From: a virus
DNA: 50,093 nt
IMG/VR virus record: IMGVR_UViG_3300047557_002037
Span: 1-50,093 of that record
Strand: one strand, 5' to 3'
The position numbers were made by a program, and so were the translations under genes. Shown piece after piece: positions 16,901 through 25,924 of this stretch. The notes under the pieces are model-generated. The model was not told where the DNA came from. It saw only the letters and a program-made list of their open reading frames with translations, and did no database searches. Every line of letters starts with the position of its first letter. Position 1 is the first letter of the stretch.

Positions 16901-18399
16901 TCATGGCGTTGGATGGTCAGCTGGCTATGAAAGCTGACATGAATTTAGGTTCTTTCAAAATTTTAAATCTTGCCGATCCAACTAATCCACAAGATGCTGT
17001 AAATTTAAGAAGTCTTACATTATCAAATTTCCAAAACTGGGCAGGATCTAATGTACAGGCTGGACAATTTATAGTTTTCACAGGTATAGGAAATACCATA
17101 ATAAACGCAGGATTAACTGGGGATATTACATTTGAATTACGCACTGGCGTAGATTCAACATTGAATAATCTCGATGTTCAACTAAATGCCGGAGTAGTTA
17201 CTAACACAGAAGTCAGCGCATCGGCGGCGATAGCGCAAAGTAAATTAACATTAAATCTAGCCACAGGTTTAGCCAGTGCACCGGTAGGAACCGCAGCAGC
17301 GAAACAGGCCGCAAGCGGACTTTCAACGTTCAGTACCAGTGACTTCGATGTCACAGACGGTTGGGTCAGCTTAAAAGCTAATTCTGTAGCACTAGGAGAT
17401 CTGGTCCAAGCATCTACTAAGACTGTGTTAGGTAATGCAGGTCTATCTACTGCTAACGTAGCCGAAGTAGCATTTACCACTGTGGTCAACGATGGCGGTG
17501 CTCTTAAAAAATCTCAGTACTCCACTACAGGATTCTTGAGAAGAACCAACGGTGTAAGTTTCGCATCGGATGGTGATTATACTGTAATCGAAGCAGCGGC
17601 TGGTAGTTCGGGAACTGTCGAAGCCAGCAAGATAGTGATAAGAGACAGCAATGGAGATTTCGGAGGAAGAACCGTTGATCTACAGTCTCTTAAGATTGAT
17701 ACACAATTAGCTATCGATACAGCTACGATCGCCACAGGTGGTTATGTAAGATACTACGGTTATAATTCTGCAGGTGGTATCCTAGTACAAGATGGAACAT
17801 TGGCAGCTGATAAGAAAACAGCTTATTGGAACGATGCGCATGACTTTAGAACACAAAATGGCGTATCATCTGCTCCGATCACTGCTTCAGCGATCACTGT
17901 AACAACTGTACAGGCTACAGCATTAACTACAGGAAGTGCTACATCAGGAGGCACTATAACAGGTAGATGGACTCTAACTGGTACAAGTCCGAATGAATCA
18001 AGACTACAGGCCACATATTCCGCCGACCTTGCAGAATACTACGAAGGCGACAAAGAATACGAAGTAGGAACAGTTCTTGTATTCGGCGGTGACAAAGAAG
18101 TCACAACTACCAATCAACAAGGAGATACTCGTGTAGCAGGTGTTGTATCTAATACCGCAGCATTCGCTATGTTCGAAGGATGTCCGGGTTTGAAAAATCT
18201 AGTAGCACTACAAGGTCGTGTTCCGTGTAAGGTCGTTGGTAAGATCAAAAAAGGAGACATCTTGATTACATCAAGAATTCCAGGAGTAGCTGTAGCCGCT
18301 ACAGACGATGTTAAGGTTGGAACTGTGGTAGGTAAGGCTTTAGCAGAATACGATTCAGATCATATCGGTACTATTGAAATTGCGGTAGGGAGAACATAA
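10957..18399 (+). CDS. Giant tail fibre/baseplate-associated protein (2480 residues)
   Basis: The N-terminus (IIDIGTVGNDGTGDSIRDSF, then KVNDNFRELY) is a module repeated at the start of neighbouring tail genes and probably anchors the protein in the baseplate or fibre base. Gly/Ser/Thr-rich beta repeats follow. Three related helical blocks start near nt 12979, 13759 and 14202, each with Y-(N/D)-S-x6-D-(V/I) and DL.YG or similar. The C-terminus has SADLAEYYEGD, VLVFGG, DTRVAGVVSN and VGKALAEYDS, the pattern of the intramolecular chaperone/Peptidase_G2-like tips that self-cleave during fibre trimerisation. Late expression and the neighbours support a receptor-binding or tail role. Confidence 0.85.
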   Translation: MARKIIDIGTVGNDGTGDSIRDSFRKVNDNFRELYSSLGLGERLTFIGLDDTPSSYVGQNEALTGNTPILTVNNTESGVAFKKLVPGNGISIDFITNPNEITINSDFAEISADPTPQLGGDLSMRSGSIQYRIIDAGTNISPLQPIFKHELVNKAYADSKISRAGVNAINPETGNVDSSFGRMSGPLILSRDPEPDDDTVYGGLIAATKRYVDNAAFGSSVNLYVALSGADERPGVSKALQGRALAYAYRTLEAALKRAEELVNEARVEIGPYKKVLTYNNGAGECTLEAIEPSPTSGSGFVGSIRMSVDTIRINAVGVNYYPGDVLTINGGTGTGACIIEVLETLTTPGAISSFRVISTGNYITLPPTTGASATITTSAAPPGVGAIGTSATFNLTFRVNSVSIVNGGSGYSLVSVRITGGGGSGAFGTAVVTGGAITSLTIVDRGSGFTSLPTLDVDLPRFLIKTEGYRTDFTGDVTTNTSEAIRGRDIREGLFLRGENSGALAQILAHSGSLDSEGREIFDVDIKFGAFELGEVIAYGDIAKNIQISILIESGEYYENYPLKVPANVSIVGDEFRRVIFRPKPGTSSSPWAFQKFRRDLVIDGLSVTDATTEFAYHYLQDPSQPVYPKIQNKGDYTSAAALLDLNRSFLQEEIIAWMDYNISNNVAPFTSSFEYNSDLCKRDVGLLVDAFVFDLKYGEYNRTVSAGLKYYESQSALVAITTQLSQYLAVLTHLEDLMQDIIDNTVIVGTKQSVFPQITDLAYQSELGSDSVISDLITVLKDVIDGSGSVNYPKENQEMDVFLANDTVRWQAISAIGHGGFMGVLDPEGQILSRSPYFQECASFSRSKDRQVFAGGMFVDGFAGNLEFNIDTVVTPTRLEVSDLSRFPQLPCSFIVADTVYRVNYIRDFVYDKDGSTATLILDETTPWPYSVFSYDSAACYRDVGLILDGLSYDIVFGTNFWTRQNGLTYRLSQAAPVIDDQRLITLESIAYAHELVNAEITAYPTIQTQVDLSNSTIADIIERGTAAAPALSFTLPPGASANVTNSYNLLLANRNYMVAELDGWVKAQIAGNIAPWTSSDVYNSARFQSDIRFIIESSIHDLIYGGNAATRLAALKFYNNLTGALVLSAGFPARYAAAITYLSYLAQRVLQNLAPAVTYSTLPRVTGSAGSAAEATIINNLLTAVSSATGAANYAVAQTFVVLSAPSTSGYAAGAIAVRNIIQAEKTTIQQAVVDYVDFNGNRYELLMPGNRSMLANDFTQINDMGYGAIAANGGLIELVSMFTYYCYISYYSLTGGQIRSVGGSSAHGIYALVAEGADPLEVPTPTTIYEELAQRVDCYFPSSVYANTLNGLFIFINNYEYTPLAGSELEVNHSGVIFRYPVTSVTTTDLPTGVARLNLSSGTSASETQGLFAVVPNATVMTLRCLSQVYLTGNLEDVAVRPSTGLKLRETPDTVYRVLQFVSEEDDNGPFELLFNTATPTVIKVLVTVTTINSDVCTTSYNHKLRIGDKFIPTSTSNGLTSGVTYFIVSIPQYNQFKVSTSPGGSPTTLTNGTGLTIKGVKTHKLLENYTITFSTSNTLPNPLLAGEAYWVSANDLTDTEFSVSTVKNGTPVSITTAGTGTHRYNIFGLTRTVLRENYNYIDLTVYNPGDFVTSGTVVTISIASPAVVTWNSHGFTGGEVIKFTTTGTLPTGLSPLTRYFVLSAGIGLNSFRISAEPGGTPVDTTGSQSGTQRAGLVTGRVGDSTFAVVAVGTEEVTRVAGSKFVFLGKEYVISNYEPESVTNEAYARITLSYPLEDAINQFGTSYTIKSAVPIATSGSLGTLTIRISLTRVTSHDLLEIGTGSYADTNYPSEIYGSSVNPLSEETENEERDVGRCFYVTTDQFGNFKVGPYFKVDQGTGTVTFSSSISLSNLDGIGFKRGVPVSEFSTDSGMTDNATDTVPTENAVRKYIDRRLGLSHDGFITPSAEIIPLTTGGFMALDGQLAMKADMNLGSFKILNLADPTNPQDAVNLRSLTLSNFQNWAGSNVQAGQFIVFTGIGNTIINAGLTGDITFELRTGVDSTLNNLDVQLNAGVVTNTEVSASAAIAQSKLTLNLATGLASAPVGTAAAKQAASGLSTFSTSDFDVTDGWVSLKANSVALGDLVQASTKTVLGNAGLSTANVAEVAFTTVVNDGGALKKSQYSTTGFLRRTNGVSFASDGDYTVIEAAAGSSGTVEASKIVIRDSNGDFGGRTVDLQSLKIDTQLAIDTATIATGGYVRYYGYNSAGGILVQDGTLAADKKTAYWNDAHDFRTQNGVSSAPITASAITVTTVQATALTTGSATSGGTITGRWTLTGTSPNESRLQATYSADLAEYYEGDKEYEVGTVLVFGGDKEVTTTNQQGDTRVAGVVSNTAAFAMFEGCPGLKNLVALQGRVPCKVVGKIKKGDILITSRIPGVAVAATDDVKVGTVVGKALAEYDSDHIGTIEIAVGRT

Positions 18400-19892
18400 T
18401 GGCATTTAACAATAATATTACTCCGGGAGCACCTCCACTATTATGGAGTAATGTCTATGAAGCATTTACTAAAATTAATGAAAATTTTGATATCTTAGTA
18501 GCTACCGTAGGAGACGGATCGGGTCTAACTCCGATAAATTTTGAAACTTTAGATACCAGTGTAAGTCCCGCAACCGACTATCAATATAATCTAGGATCTG
18601 TTACACACAGATGGAAAAGTCTTTATGTAGGAGAATATATCGATGCACTGCAACTCAATGGTGTTTGGTTAGGAACAGCTCAGATCAAAGGCGTTGGAAC
18701 TACCGTAAATCTTCCAGCTAATTCTACGATAGGTGGAGATCCATTAACCGGAGTTGGTACTAGTCTAATCATAGATCCAGAAAAAACTTTTTTCAAAACT
18801 ATAGAAGTAGATAATAATCTCAGTGTTGTAGCAACTACATTTGGTGATACTTTAAATCTATTAAGTGGCAGTGGAATTAATCTAACCGTAAATTCAGCAT
18901 CTGATTCTATAGAAATAGATAACACCGGAATATTAACCGTTGCGGCAGGTAACGGTATTTCCGTAACCACAGTGTCAGGAACAGCTACCGTAACCAATGA
19001 CGGTGTACGTAGTCTTCAAAGTACCACAGCATTACCCGGTGGAAGAACTACAGGTTCAGGTATCAATATATCAGGAAGCACAGGCGATAATTTGAGAATC
19101 ACTAATACTGGAGTTATTGGTATCTCCAACGGTGTGGGTATCACAGTATCTACAGACACTGCCACGGGTATCGTTACTATTACCAATGCTGCTCCGGCAG
19201 GTAACACTTTTGCACAAGTAGAAGTCAACGGTGATTCAGCGAACAGATTGGTCGCAGATGGTACTAGCGACGTGTTGAATATCACAAGCGGTCAAGGTAT
19301 CACTCTTGCAAAAACAGTAGCGACTGATACATTAACAATATCCGTGAATCCTGTATTTGATCTACAAGGCAGTGTTTTTGCAGACGATTCAACATTACTA
19401 GTAGATGCTGTGTCAGGAATTATTCCTGCAACTGTAGTCCAAGGAACATTTACAGGATCAGTTATTGGAAATGTCACAGGTAACGTTTCCGGTACAGCCG
19501 GAGTTGCCACTACTGTTACCTTAGTATCTACGGACACTACAGCAGCTACACATTATATAACATTTGTAGATTCAGCGACGGGTAATGAAAATGTTAGAAC
19601 AGATACATCTCTAACATACAATCCTAGTAGCAATACATTAACAGCAGGAACTTTTGCTACAGGATCACTGACGATAACTGGCAGTACCATAGGAACCACA
19701 GATTCCAGCGGTATCGTTATCAACGAATCCACTACATTTAACACAGATGTTACTTTTGAGAATGATATCAACGTATCTCAGATTATCAGGGTCCAAGGCA
19801 GCAGAGTGATAAATCTCACAGAATTAAAATCTATTGTGGCGGCCAGCTCTAGTTTTGCTGCCTTCCAAACAAGAATAGCAGCATTAGCGTAA
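18399..19892 (+). CDS. Tail fibre-like protein
   Basis: The 497-residue protein starts at an ATG sharing one base with the upstream stop (TAATG). Its N-terminus has a variant of the shared tail module (SNVYEAFTKINENFDILVA). The rest is Ser/Thr/Gly/Asn-rich beta sequence with the NGISVTTVSGTATVTNDGV type repeats seen in trimeric beta-helical fibres. The C-terminus ends in FQTRIAALA. Probably a fibre subunit stacked on its larger neighbour. Confidence 0.75.
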   Translation: MAFNNNITPGAPPLLWSNVYEAFTKINENFDILVATVGDGSGLTPINFETLDTSVSPATDYQYNLGSVTHRWKSLYVGEYIDALQLNGVWLGTAQIKGVGTTVNLPANSTIGGDPLTGVGTSLIIDPEKTFFKTIEVDNNLSVVATTFGDTLNLLSGSGINLTVNSASDSIEIDNTGILTVAAGNGISVTTVSGTATVTNDGVRSLQSTTALPGGRTTGSGINISGSTGDNLRITNTGVIGISNGVGITVSTDTATGIVTITNAAPAGNTFAQVEVNGDSANRLVADGTSDVLNITSGQGITLAKTVATDTLTISVNPVFDLQGSVFADDSTLLVDAVSGIIPATVVQGTFTGSVIGNVTGNVSGTAGVATTVTLVSTDTTAATHYITFVDSATGNENVRTDTSLTYNPSSNTLTAGTFATGSLTITGSTIGTTDSSGIVINESTTFNTDVTFENDINVSQIIRVQGSRVINLTELKSIVAASSSFAAFQTRIAALA

Positions 19893-19903
19893 TGGAGCGA
19901 TAA

Positions 19904-22834
19904 ATGGCAAAACAAACGATCAACGTAGGCACAACAGCTAATGATAAAAAAGGCGATAGCCTTCGAGCTGCATTCCAAAAAGTCAATAATAATTTTACAG
20001 AACTTTATACTGCATTAGGTTTAAATTCTGACACAACATTAAATTTAGGTGCTTTTGAATTTAACGGTAGTACTATGAGTACTACAGATTCAACTTCTAT
20101 TACTATAGATCAAGCAACAACTGTTACCAGCGATTTAACTGTAGGCGGAGATATACTACCACAGACTGCCAACGGTGGAGATCTAGGATCTGCGGCTAAA
20201 CCTTGGCGTAGTCTGTATGTCAGCAACTCAACAGTATATCTCGGTGGTGTACCCTTAAGTTTAGAAGCAGGTACAAACACACTGAAAGTTAACAATGTTC
20301 CTATCAGCCAAAGCATAACCTATAACGATATTCCCAGTGCTCCTACAGACATTAGTGATTTAACAGACAATACAGGATTATTAGGTCAAGGTGGTGGCGG
20401 ATTACCAACTATCACTATACCAGCAACACCTATAGTACTTTACAAAGGCCTACAGGCCAGTTATGGTGTTGTACATTCTAACAACAATTCAAACGAACTT
20501 AATGTCAACAAGATAGTCATACACAAGCCAGCGACAACCACAGTGACCATAGATCCAACAGGCAGTAACGATACCTTCCAAGTCAGCGGATTAGGTAGCA
20601 GTGATGTCCTAGCCATGTTTGTGATCTACGGTGATGTCAATGGTGCTAAACCTCTGTCTGATCTACAAAACTTCACACGATCATTGATAGACAATGTTAT
20701 TTTAGTTGGGGGTGAGGCAGGAGTGTTCCGCACAGTCAACGGTATGAAAAGTGCGTTTTATGAAGCATATCCAACACTGGCCGCGGCCGCAGGTGGTTTG
20801 TACACTGCTTTCCAATTCTATCAAAATAGTGCACCTACACTAAACGGTGGTCCAACCACAGTGAGAGAAGGCAGTGGTGCGGTATTTGAAATTTCTAATG
20901 TTGGTGACGGCACCTACTTTACCTCTGGTACCTTAAATCCTGGTACCAACTATCGTGCGGGACATAAGATCAAGGTGTTAGGTACTGATTTAGGTGGCGT
21001 GACTCCAGACAATGACTGTATTATAACCGTGGACTCTGTTGGCGGAGATGGCGATGTATTTGGATGGAGTTTATCGGGTACAGCGGCAGGCAGTACTTTT
21101 ACAACATATTCTCCCGTAACTGGTACCAACTACAATGTAGGTTCAGGATTTACTGTGGATAGTGTAACCGATACTGGTATTAATGTAAACAGTATCGGAT
21201 CTAACTATGTTGTAGGTGATGTTTTAACTCTGTTAGGAGAAAACATCACCAACGGAGCAACTCCAGCAAACAATATTACTATAACAGTCAATGCTGTTGA
21301 CGGCCTTGGCCAAGCATATGGTTATACTATTTCTGGAACACGCCCAGACGAATGGCCCACAAATAACATCAACGACGGTGGCGTGGATCAATACGACACC
21401 GCCAACTATATCAATACTAATCTTGCCAATGAAATCAACTACAACGGCGGTAACACAGTTGTAGATGGCACGGCAGCATTTGGTGCAGGCAGCACATATA
21501 GTTTCGTCTATGACACAGCGATATTTGGCTTATTTGTCACAGGCAGTAGCGCAACATCAATCAGCACCAGCGGCAACAGTGGCGCAGACGGGGGAAGCAC
21601 TACAGAAACAGGATATGTGTTCGGAGGCGGTACAGCCGCAGAGACGTTTGACAATGCTGCCACACACATCAATCTTGTTGGTGATCCTTATGTTGGAGAA
21701 GCAGTATCGTTCTTAAAAACCAACGACGGCAGTGAAGTTGACATCTTAATTCCAGATGACGGTGCGGGTGCTGGTGTAGGTATCACCAGAGATGGTAACA
21801 ACGGTATCTACAACCCCTACAGAGAAGGATCGTGGGACAGCGATGTTAGCCCAGGCGGCACACTATGGAACATAGATGGCTGGACAGATTTAACTGATGT
21901 TGAGTCAAGAAACTATGTTCCGTTGTACGAAGCATTTGGATTTGGCGGATTAGGTAACAAGATCGTTGGCACAGAGTGCGTGATGTATTTGCCAGACAAC
22001 GACAAATACTATGCTGTTAAATTTAGTCAGTGGACACAGGGTAATGCGGGCGGCGGGTTTGCCTATACTCGTAGAGAATTAGATCTCACAAGTTTAGCAG
22101 AAGGTATTCGTTTTGCTGACGGAACTGTATTAAAATCTGCAGAAGGATTAGGTTCAGTCAAACTCCGAAGTCCGGGCAATCGTAGAATTGAAGAAGTCTA
22201 TGGCTATAAATCTGTTTCAGTGACATCAAGACAGACAACCAACCTAACTACTACCGCATCACGAAATGCCACAGATGAGTATAGATTTTGGATTGACAGT
22301 ACTACAACAACCATAGATACAATATTGAACAATACCACTGCCGCAGGTATCTGGGACACTACAACTATAGAGTTCAGTTTAGATGAAGTCACTTGGTACA
22401 AATATGCATTTAATTCAACTGGCAGCGGCAATGAAATAGGCTACGGAGTTACTCTTCCCGAGAATAATTTAAACTACAATCAAGGTGATACTATCTACTT
22501 CAGATATGGTACAGGTGGAGAACCTGTGGTATGGTGGAATAGAAATGAACTGCCAGGCGGTGGCACAAATTTCCGCGGTGCTACTATAGACTATCACGCT
22601 TACACAGGTGAGAGCACTATCATCGGAACTATACACATAGTTAGAGACAGCGGCGAGGAACATATCGCCCACACGGAAGTACAGAGCGGAACATCAGACG
22701 GCGAAAACGATGATCTATGGTTAGTAACCACCGAGGGTGAAATCAAGTATCGTCGCATAGACGGTGAAAGCAAAACATTAAAAGTACAGTGGACTGCCAA
22801 AGTGTTTTACGGTTCAGAATATTACGACGATTAA
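19904..22834 (+). CDS. Tail fibre/baseplate protein with the shared N-terminal module
   Basis: This 976-residue protein starts with INVGTTANDKKGDSLRAAFQ and NFTELYTALG, the same module as the 2480-residue protein. GGAG-like sequence (TGGAGCG) before the ATG supports the start. A long middle part contains three to four related GTNYxxG-type beta domains (for example LNPGTNYRAGHKIKVLG and SPVTGTNYNVGSGFTVDSV). A WDS/WNIDGWTDLT region and FRYGTGGEPVVWWNRNELPG follow toward the C-terminus. The composition and position fit a trimeric tail protein with distal binding domains. The N-terminal module suggests it attaches at the same site type as its relatives. Confidence 0.75.
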   Translation: MAKQTINVGTTANDKKGDSLRAAFQKVNNNFTELYTALGLNSDTTLNLGAFEFNGSTMSTTDSTSITIDQATTVTSDLTVGGDILPQTANGGDLGSAAKPWRSLYVSNSTVYLGGVPLSLEAGTNTLKVNNVPISQSITYNDIPSAPTDISDLTDNTGLLGQGGGGLPTITIPATPIVLYKGLQASYGVVHSNNNSNELNVNKIVIHKPATTTVTIDPTGSNDTFQVSGLGSSDVLAMFVIYGDVNGAKPLSDLQNFTRSLIDNVILVGGEAGVFRTVNGMKSAFYEAYPTLAAAAGGLYTAFQFYQNSAPTLNGGPTTVREGSGAVFEISNVGDGTYFTSGTLNPGTNYRAGHKIKVLGTDLGGVTPDNDCIITVDSVGGDGDVFGWSLSGTAAGSTFTTYSPVTGTNYNVGSGFTVDSVTDTGINVNSIGSNYVVGDVLTLLGENITNGATPANNITITVNAVDGLGQAYGYTISGTRPDEWPTNNINDGGVDQYDTANYINTNLANEINYNGGNTVVDGTAAFGAGSTYSFVYDTAIFGLFVTGSSATSISTSGNSGADGGSTTETGYVFGGGTAAETFDNAATHINLVGDPYVGEAVSFLKTNDGSEVDILIPDDGAGAGVGITRDGNNGIYNPYREGSWDSDVSPGGTLWNIDGWTDLTDVESRNYVPLYEAFGFGGLGNKIVGTECVMYLPDNDKYYAVKFSQWTQGNAGGGFAYTRRELDLTSLAEGIRFADGTVLKSAEGLGSVKLRSPGNRRIEEVYGYKSVSVTSRQTTNLTTTASRNATDEYRFWIDSTTTTIDTILNNTTAAGIWDTTTIEFSLDEVTWYKYAFNSTGSGNEIGYGVTLPENNLNYNQGDTIYFRYGTGGEPVVWWNRNELPGGGTNFRGATIDYHAYTGESTIIGTIHIVRDSGEEHIAHTEVQSGTSDGENDDLWLVTTEGEIKYRRIDGESKTLKVQWTAKVFYGSEYYDD

Positions 22835-22849
22835 TCAGGGGCAAACAGA

Positions 22850-25186
22850 ATGGCAACAATACGCAAAATAGTAACCAGCAAGATAGACGGCGACAGTTCT
22901 AATAATACCACCACTAACGAAATACGCCCTTACGGCGAACTTGCTGTCTATGTTGGAGACAACGACAAGTTAGAACTACTGATGTTTGACGGTGTTCGTA
23001 CACATGTACGAAGCAAAGTGCTAAACAAAGGCACATTCTACGGTGGCGATGCTGATAGTGCTGACGGAGCAGGATACGATTCTATCAAGTTGGTGCCCGA
23101 CGAAGAACTAAGACGAAGTGGAAGTCAGCAATATATCATCGTTGAACCTACAGGCGGCGAACCAGGACATGTACACATCAGAGCAGGTGGTACAATAGAT
23201 AGCAGTACCGCTGACCTATTCTTAGGTGGCGAATTAAACAATGTTCGTGTCAGTGACACCAGCAACAGCGTAACAATATCCGCAGATGCTAACGATAACG
23301 GTGCTACTCGCAGTTGGATATTTGACACCAATGGTATTTTATCAGTTCCAGCAATTAACAACGAAAATTTGTTTATCCAAGGTGCTGAAATAGGATCAAC
23401 AACCTCAGGTATTGGTATAACAGCGACTAACGGCATTACATTAACTACAGACGCATTAGGAACAGCAAAGTTTTGGCAGTTTGGCACAGATGGTAGTTTA
23501 ACTATCCCCAGAGATATCAAGAGTGACCAAGAAATCAACATCGATATCAACTTGAGTGATTCAACATTACGCCGTTGGCGATTTGGTGAGGATGGTGACC
23601 TAAGACTACCCGGTGCGTTAACAACAAATGGTTATATTAAGGCCCTAGGACCAACTGATGGTGATGGTAATGGTGACAATCTTACTGTACAGGCAGGAGA
23701 AACTGTAACAGGTGACGGTGGTGATCTTACTGTACACGCAGGCGATACAGTAACAGGCGTTGGTGGTGATCTGACAGTAAGATCAGGAGTTGCTGTAACT
23801 GGTAACGCTGGAGTTCTTAATGTTAGAGCCAGTGACACAGTAACTGGCGACGGTGGTATGCTTAATATCAGAGCAGGTGATGCTGTAACCGGTGATGCTG
23901 GTGATATCGATATTAGAGCAGGTGACACCATAACCGGTGACGGTGGTAGCATAACTATCACTGCCGGATCAACAGTCAACAGCGGTCCTGGTGGTTCAGT
24001 AACGATCACATCAGGCAGCAATACCAATGGTGCTGCAGGCGATATCGATTTAGTTGCGGCCACATCTTCATCCGGTGCCGACGGTGTTATCAACCTTACT
24101 ACTGCTGTTGGTTCTTGGACATTCGGAGCGACTGGTAATTTAACATTCCCAATCGGATTAACCATAGAAAACTTCAGCGGAACACCAATGATACGATCCG
24201 ACAATGGCACAGCCGCGGTATTAGGTGGAGCCTCTGCGACTACGGGTGAAGGTATAATCATCCAGGCAGGTAATGGCGGAGCAGACGATGGTGTGGATCC
24301 TATGACCGGTGGAAGCGGTGGTGGTATGATCATCGCAGGAGGCACCGGCACTGGAGATTTCGCCGGTGGTAGCATACAAATTTTTGGCGGCTTTGATGCC
24401 AATGGCAATTTCGCTGAGGTCACGATAGGCAATGGTGCGGGACAATTTCACTTCTACGGTAACGGTACTTTAGAATTCCCAGACTCAACAGTTCAAAGCA
24501 CAGCCTGGACTGGCACACTGACTGTCAACGATTCCGGACTGACTATCAACGGTGGCACTGGTACTATCTACCAAGGACCTTCGGGTGTTCTACAGGTTGG
24601 GGACAAAAAGGGCGGTGTGTATCACGCAGCCTCAACCAGCAGCAATGGCCTGTTTACATTTGGTATGAATGGCGGCGGCATAATGAGTGCTGCGGTAGAA
24701 GGTAGTCTTTTTGTAGGTAATAATTTACCTTCAAACAATGGTGGCGTTACCACAGCGTATGGAGGATGGCTAGTTGTAGAGAACGGCGGTAAGTTTGGTA
24801 CTGATGTAGATACCTTAGGCAATGTGAGCATAGGTAAAGGCGTGTTTGAAAAGTTCCAGGCTAAACAGGATGCCACGGGCACAGTAGAGCACGATTGTCT
24901 AAACGGACATATTTTCTATCATACATCACCCGACGCCAACTGGACTGCTAATTTTACTAATTTGAATATCGCTACCAGTTATGCTACCTCAGTTACCGTA
25001 GTCATAGCACAAGGTGGTACAGGCTACTATCCTAACGCTGTACAGATTGGCGGTGTAGCGCAGACTATCAACTGGCAAGGCAATGTCAATCCTACACCTA
25101 GCACTAACAGAACCGATGTTGTAACATTCAGCATATTAAACAACTCTGGAACATATACAGTTCTCGGTCAATTGACAGGATTCTAA
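22850..25186 (+). CDS. Tail fibre protein with a 15-residue repeat domain
   Basis: The 778-residue protein begins with a basic segment (ATIRKIVTSKIDGD) and beta-rich regions containing GEPGHVHIRAGG. Residues 277-412 are nine tandem repeats of about 15 residues with the pattern (D)-L-(T/N)-(V/I)-x-A-G-(D)-x-V-T-G-D-G-G, suggesting a stacked beta-solenoid shaft. The C-terminal part has FPDSTVQSTAW, a common fibre element, then GHIFYHTSPDANWTANFTNL and a final strand domain. The HVH triplet could bind metal, as HxH does in the T4 long tail fibre tip, but a single copy is weak evidence. Confidence 0.75.
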   Translation: MATIRKIVTSKIDGDSSNNTTTNEIRPYGELAVYVGDNDKLELLMFDGVRTHVRSKVLNKGTFYGGDADSADGAGYDSIKLVPDEELRRSGSQQYIIVEPTGGEPGHVHIRAGGTIDSSTADLFLGGELNNVRVSDTSNSVTISADANDNGATRSWIFDTNGILSVPAINNENLFIQGAEIGSTTSGIGITATNGITLTTDALGTAKFWQFGTDGSLTIPRDIKSDQEINIDINLSDSTLRRWRFGEDGDLRLPGALTTNGYIKALGPTDGDGNGDNLTVQAGETVTGDGGDLTVHAGDTVTGVGGDLTVRSGVAVTGNAGVLNVRASDTVTGDGGMLNIRAGDAVTGDAGDIDIRAGDTITGDGGSITITAGSTVNSGPGGSVTITSGSNTNGAAGDIDLVAATSSSGADGVINLTTAVGSWTFGATGNLTFPIGLTIENFSGTPMIRSDNGTAAVLGGASATTGEGIIIQAGNGGADDGVDPMTGGSGGGMIIAGGTGTGDFAGGSIQIFGGFDANGNFAEVTIGNGAGQFHFYGNGTLEFPDSTVQSTAWTGTLTVNDSGLTINGGTGTIYQGPSGVLQVGDKKGGVYHAASTSSNGLFTFGMNGGGIMSAAVEGSLFVGNNLPSNNGGVTTAYGGWLVVENGGKFGTDVDTLGNVSIGKGVFEKFQAKQDATGTVEHDCLNGHIFYHTSPDANWTANFTNLNIATSYATSVTVVIAQGGTGYYPNAVQIGGVAQTINWQGNVNPTPSTNRTDVVTFSILNNSGTYTVLGQLTGF
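23678..24085 (+). repeat. Nine in-frame ~45-bp coding repeats
   Basis: The repeats encode the 15-residue units of the fibre shaft; one unit has 16 codons. They are degenerate at the DNA level and keep frame throughout. Codons for the A-G-D and T-G-D-G-G parts are the best conserved. Such arrays allow length change by recombination. Confidence 0.85.
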
Positions 25187-25187
25187 G

Positions 25188-25895
25188 ATGCTGAGCTCAT
25201 TCACAGGTTCATTCAAGTTTGGTCGTAGGCGAGTGACACCTGCTGCTGGTATTGTTACTTCAAATCTAGTTTTAAGACTAGATCCAGATAATGCCAGCAG
25301 TTATCCTGGTAGCGGCACAACTTGGACCGACCTAGCGGCACCTGCACAGAATCTTACCTTATACGGATCACCTACCTACACTTCTGGTACGCCAAGTTAT
25401 TTTACATTTAATGGTACTACACAGTATGCTAATACTGCCACAACTGGCATAGTCAACACTACAGCCTACACTAAATCAGCCTGGTTCTACCTAAACGGTT
25501 ATCAGGATAATAACATATTCAGCGGCGACGGACACTTTATCTATATGGGTCCATCAGCAGGAGTAACTAAAAAGATCTACTGCGGACATGCAAACTGGGG
25601 CAGTTTTACAGCCTATCCGTCTACAGCAACTATAAATCTAAACACTTGGTATAATGTTACACTGACATTCAGTACCGCCAATGGTATGACCCTGTATATC
25701 AACGGTGCCCAAGATTCAACCTACACAGCACAAAAAACAGCACATCCGGGAACTGGTACTGCCAGCGTGGCTGCATATGGTTCTGGTAACTTGTTAAATG
25801 GTAGAGTTGGTAAGGTTCTGGCCTATAACACAGAACTAACAGCAGCACAGGTTCTGCAAAACTATAACAATGACAAAGCTACCTACGGATTATAA
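25188..25895 (+). CDS. LamG/concanavalin-like lectin-fold tail protein
   Basis: The 235-residue protein shows the LamG/ConA-like jelly-roll pattern: LVLRLDPDNASSYPGSGTTW, WTDLA, YFTFNGTTQYANT, AWFYLNG, NTWYNVTLTFS, MTLYINGAQDSTY and a closing GRVGKVLAYNTELTAAQVLQNY. This is a carbohydrate-binding fold found in phage adhesins. It lies two nt after the fibre gene, so it may be the distal receptor-binding tip or a fibre accessory. Specificity cannot be predicted. Confidence 0.8.
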   Translation: MLSSFTGSFKFGRRRVTPAAGIVTSNLVLRLDPDNASSYPGSGTTWTDLAAPAQNLTLYGSPTYTSGTPSYFTFNGTTQYANTATTGIVNTTAYTKSAWFYLNGYQDNNIFSGDGHFIYMGPSAGVTKKIYCGHANWGSFTAYPSTATINLNTWYNVTLTFSTANGMTLYINGAQDSTYTAQKTAHPGTGTASVAAYGSGNLLNGRVGKVLAYNTELTAAQVLQNYNNDKATYGL

Positions 25896-25896
25896 C

Positions 25897-25905
25897 GGTA
25901 AATAT
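25897..25905 (+). promoter_or_regulatory. T4-like late promoter box (GGTAAATAT)
   Basis: It overlaps the end of the preceding transcription unit and lies 19 nt before the ATG at 25925, with an AGAGAG purine run between that could serve as a ribosome-binding site. Confidence 0.55.
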
Positions 25906-25924
25906 ACTAAAGAGAGCGTAAATT

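Noticed and set aside
23678-24085. Regular 45-bp repeats considered as a CRISPR-like array
   Set aside because: The repeats are directly adjacent without spacers, keep reading frame and encode a solenoid.
23632-24432. Long reverse-strand frame of 266 codons opposite the fibre repeats
   Set aside because: It is the mirror of a repetitive coding region rich in GGT/GAT codons, is Pro/Val-rich with no ribosome-binding site, and the + strand gene is clearly real.
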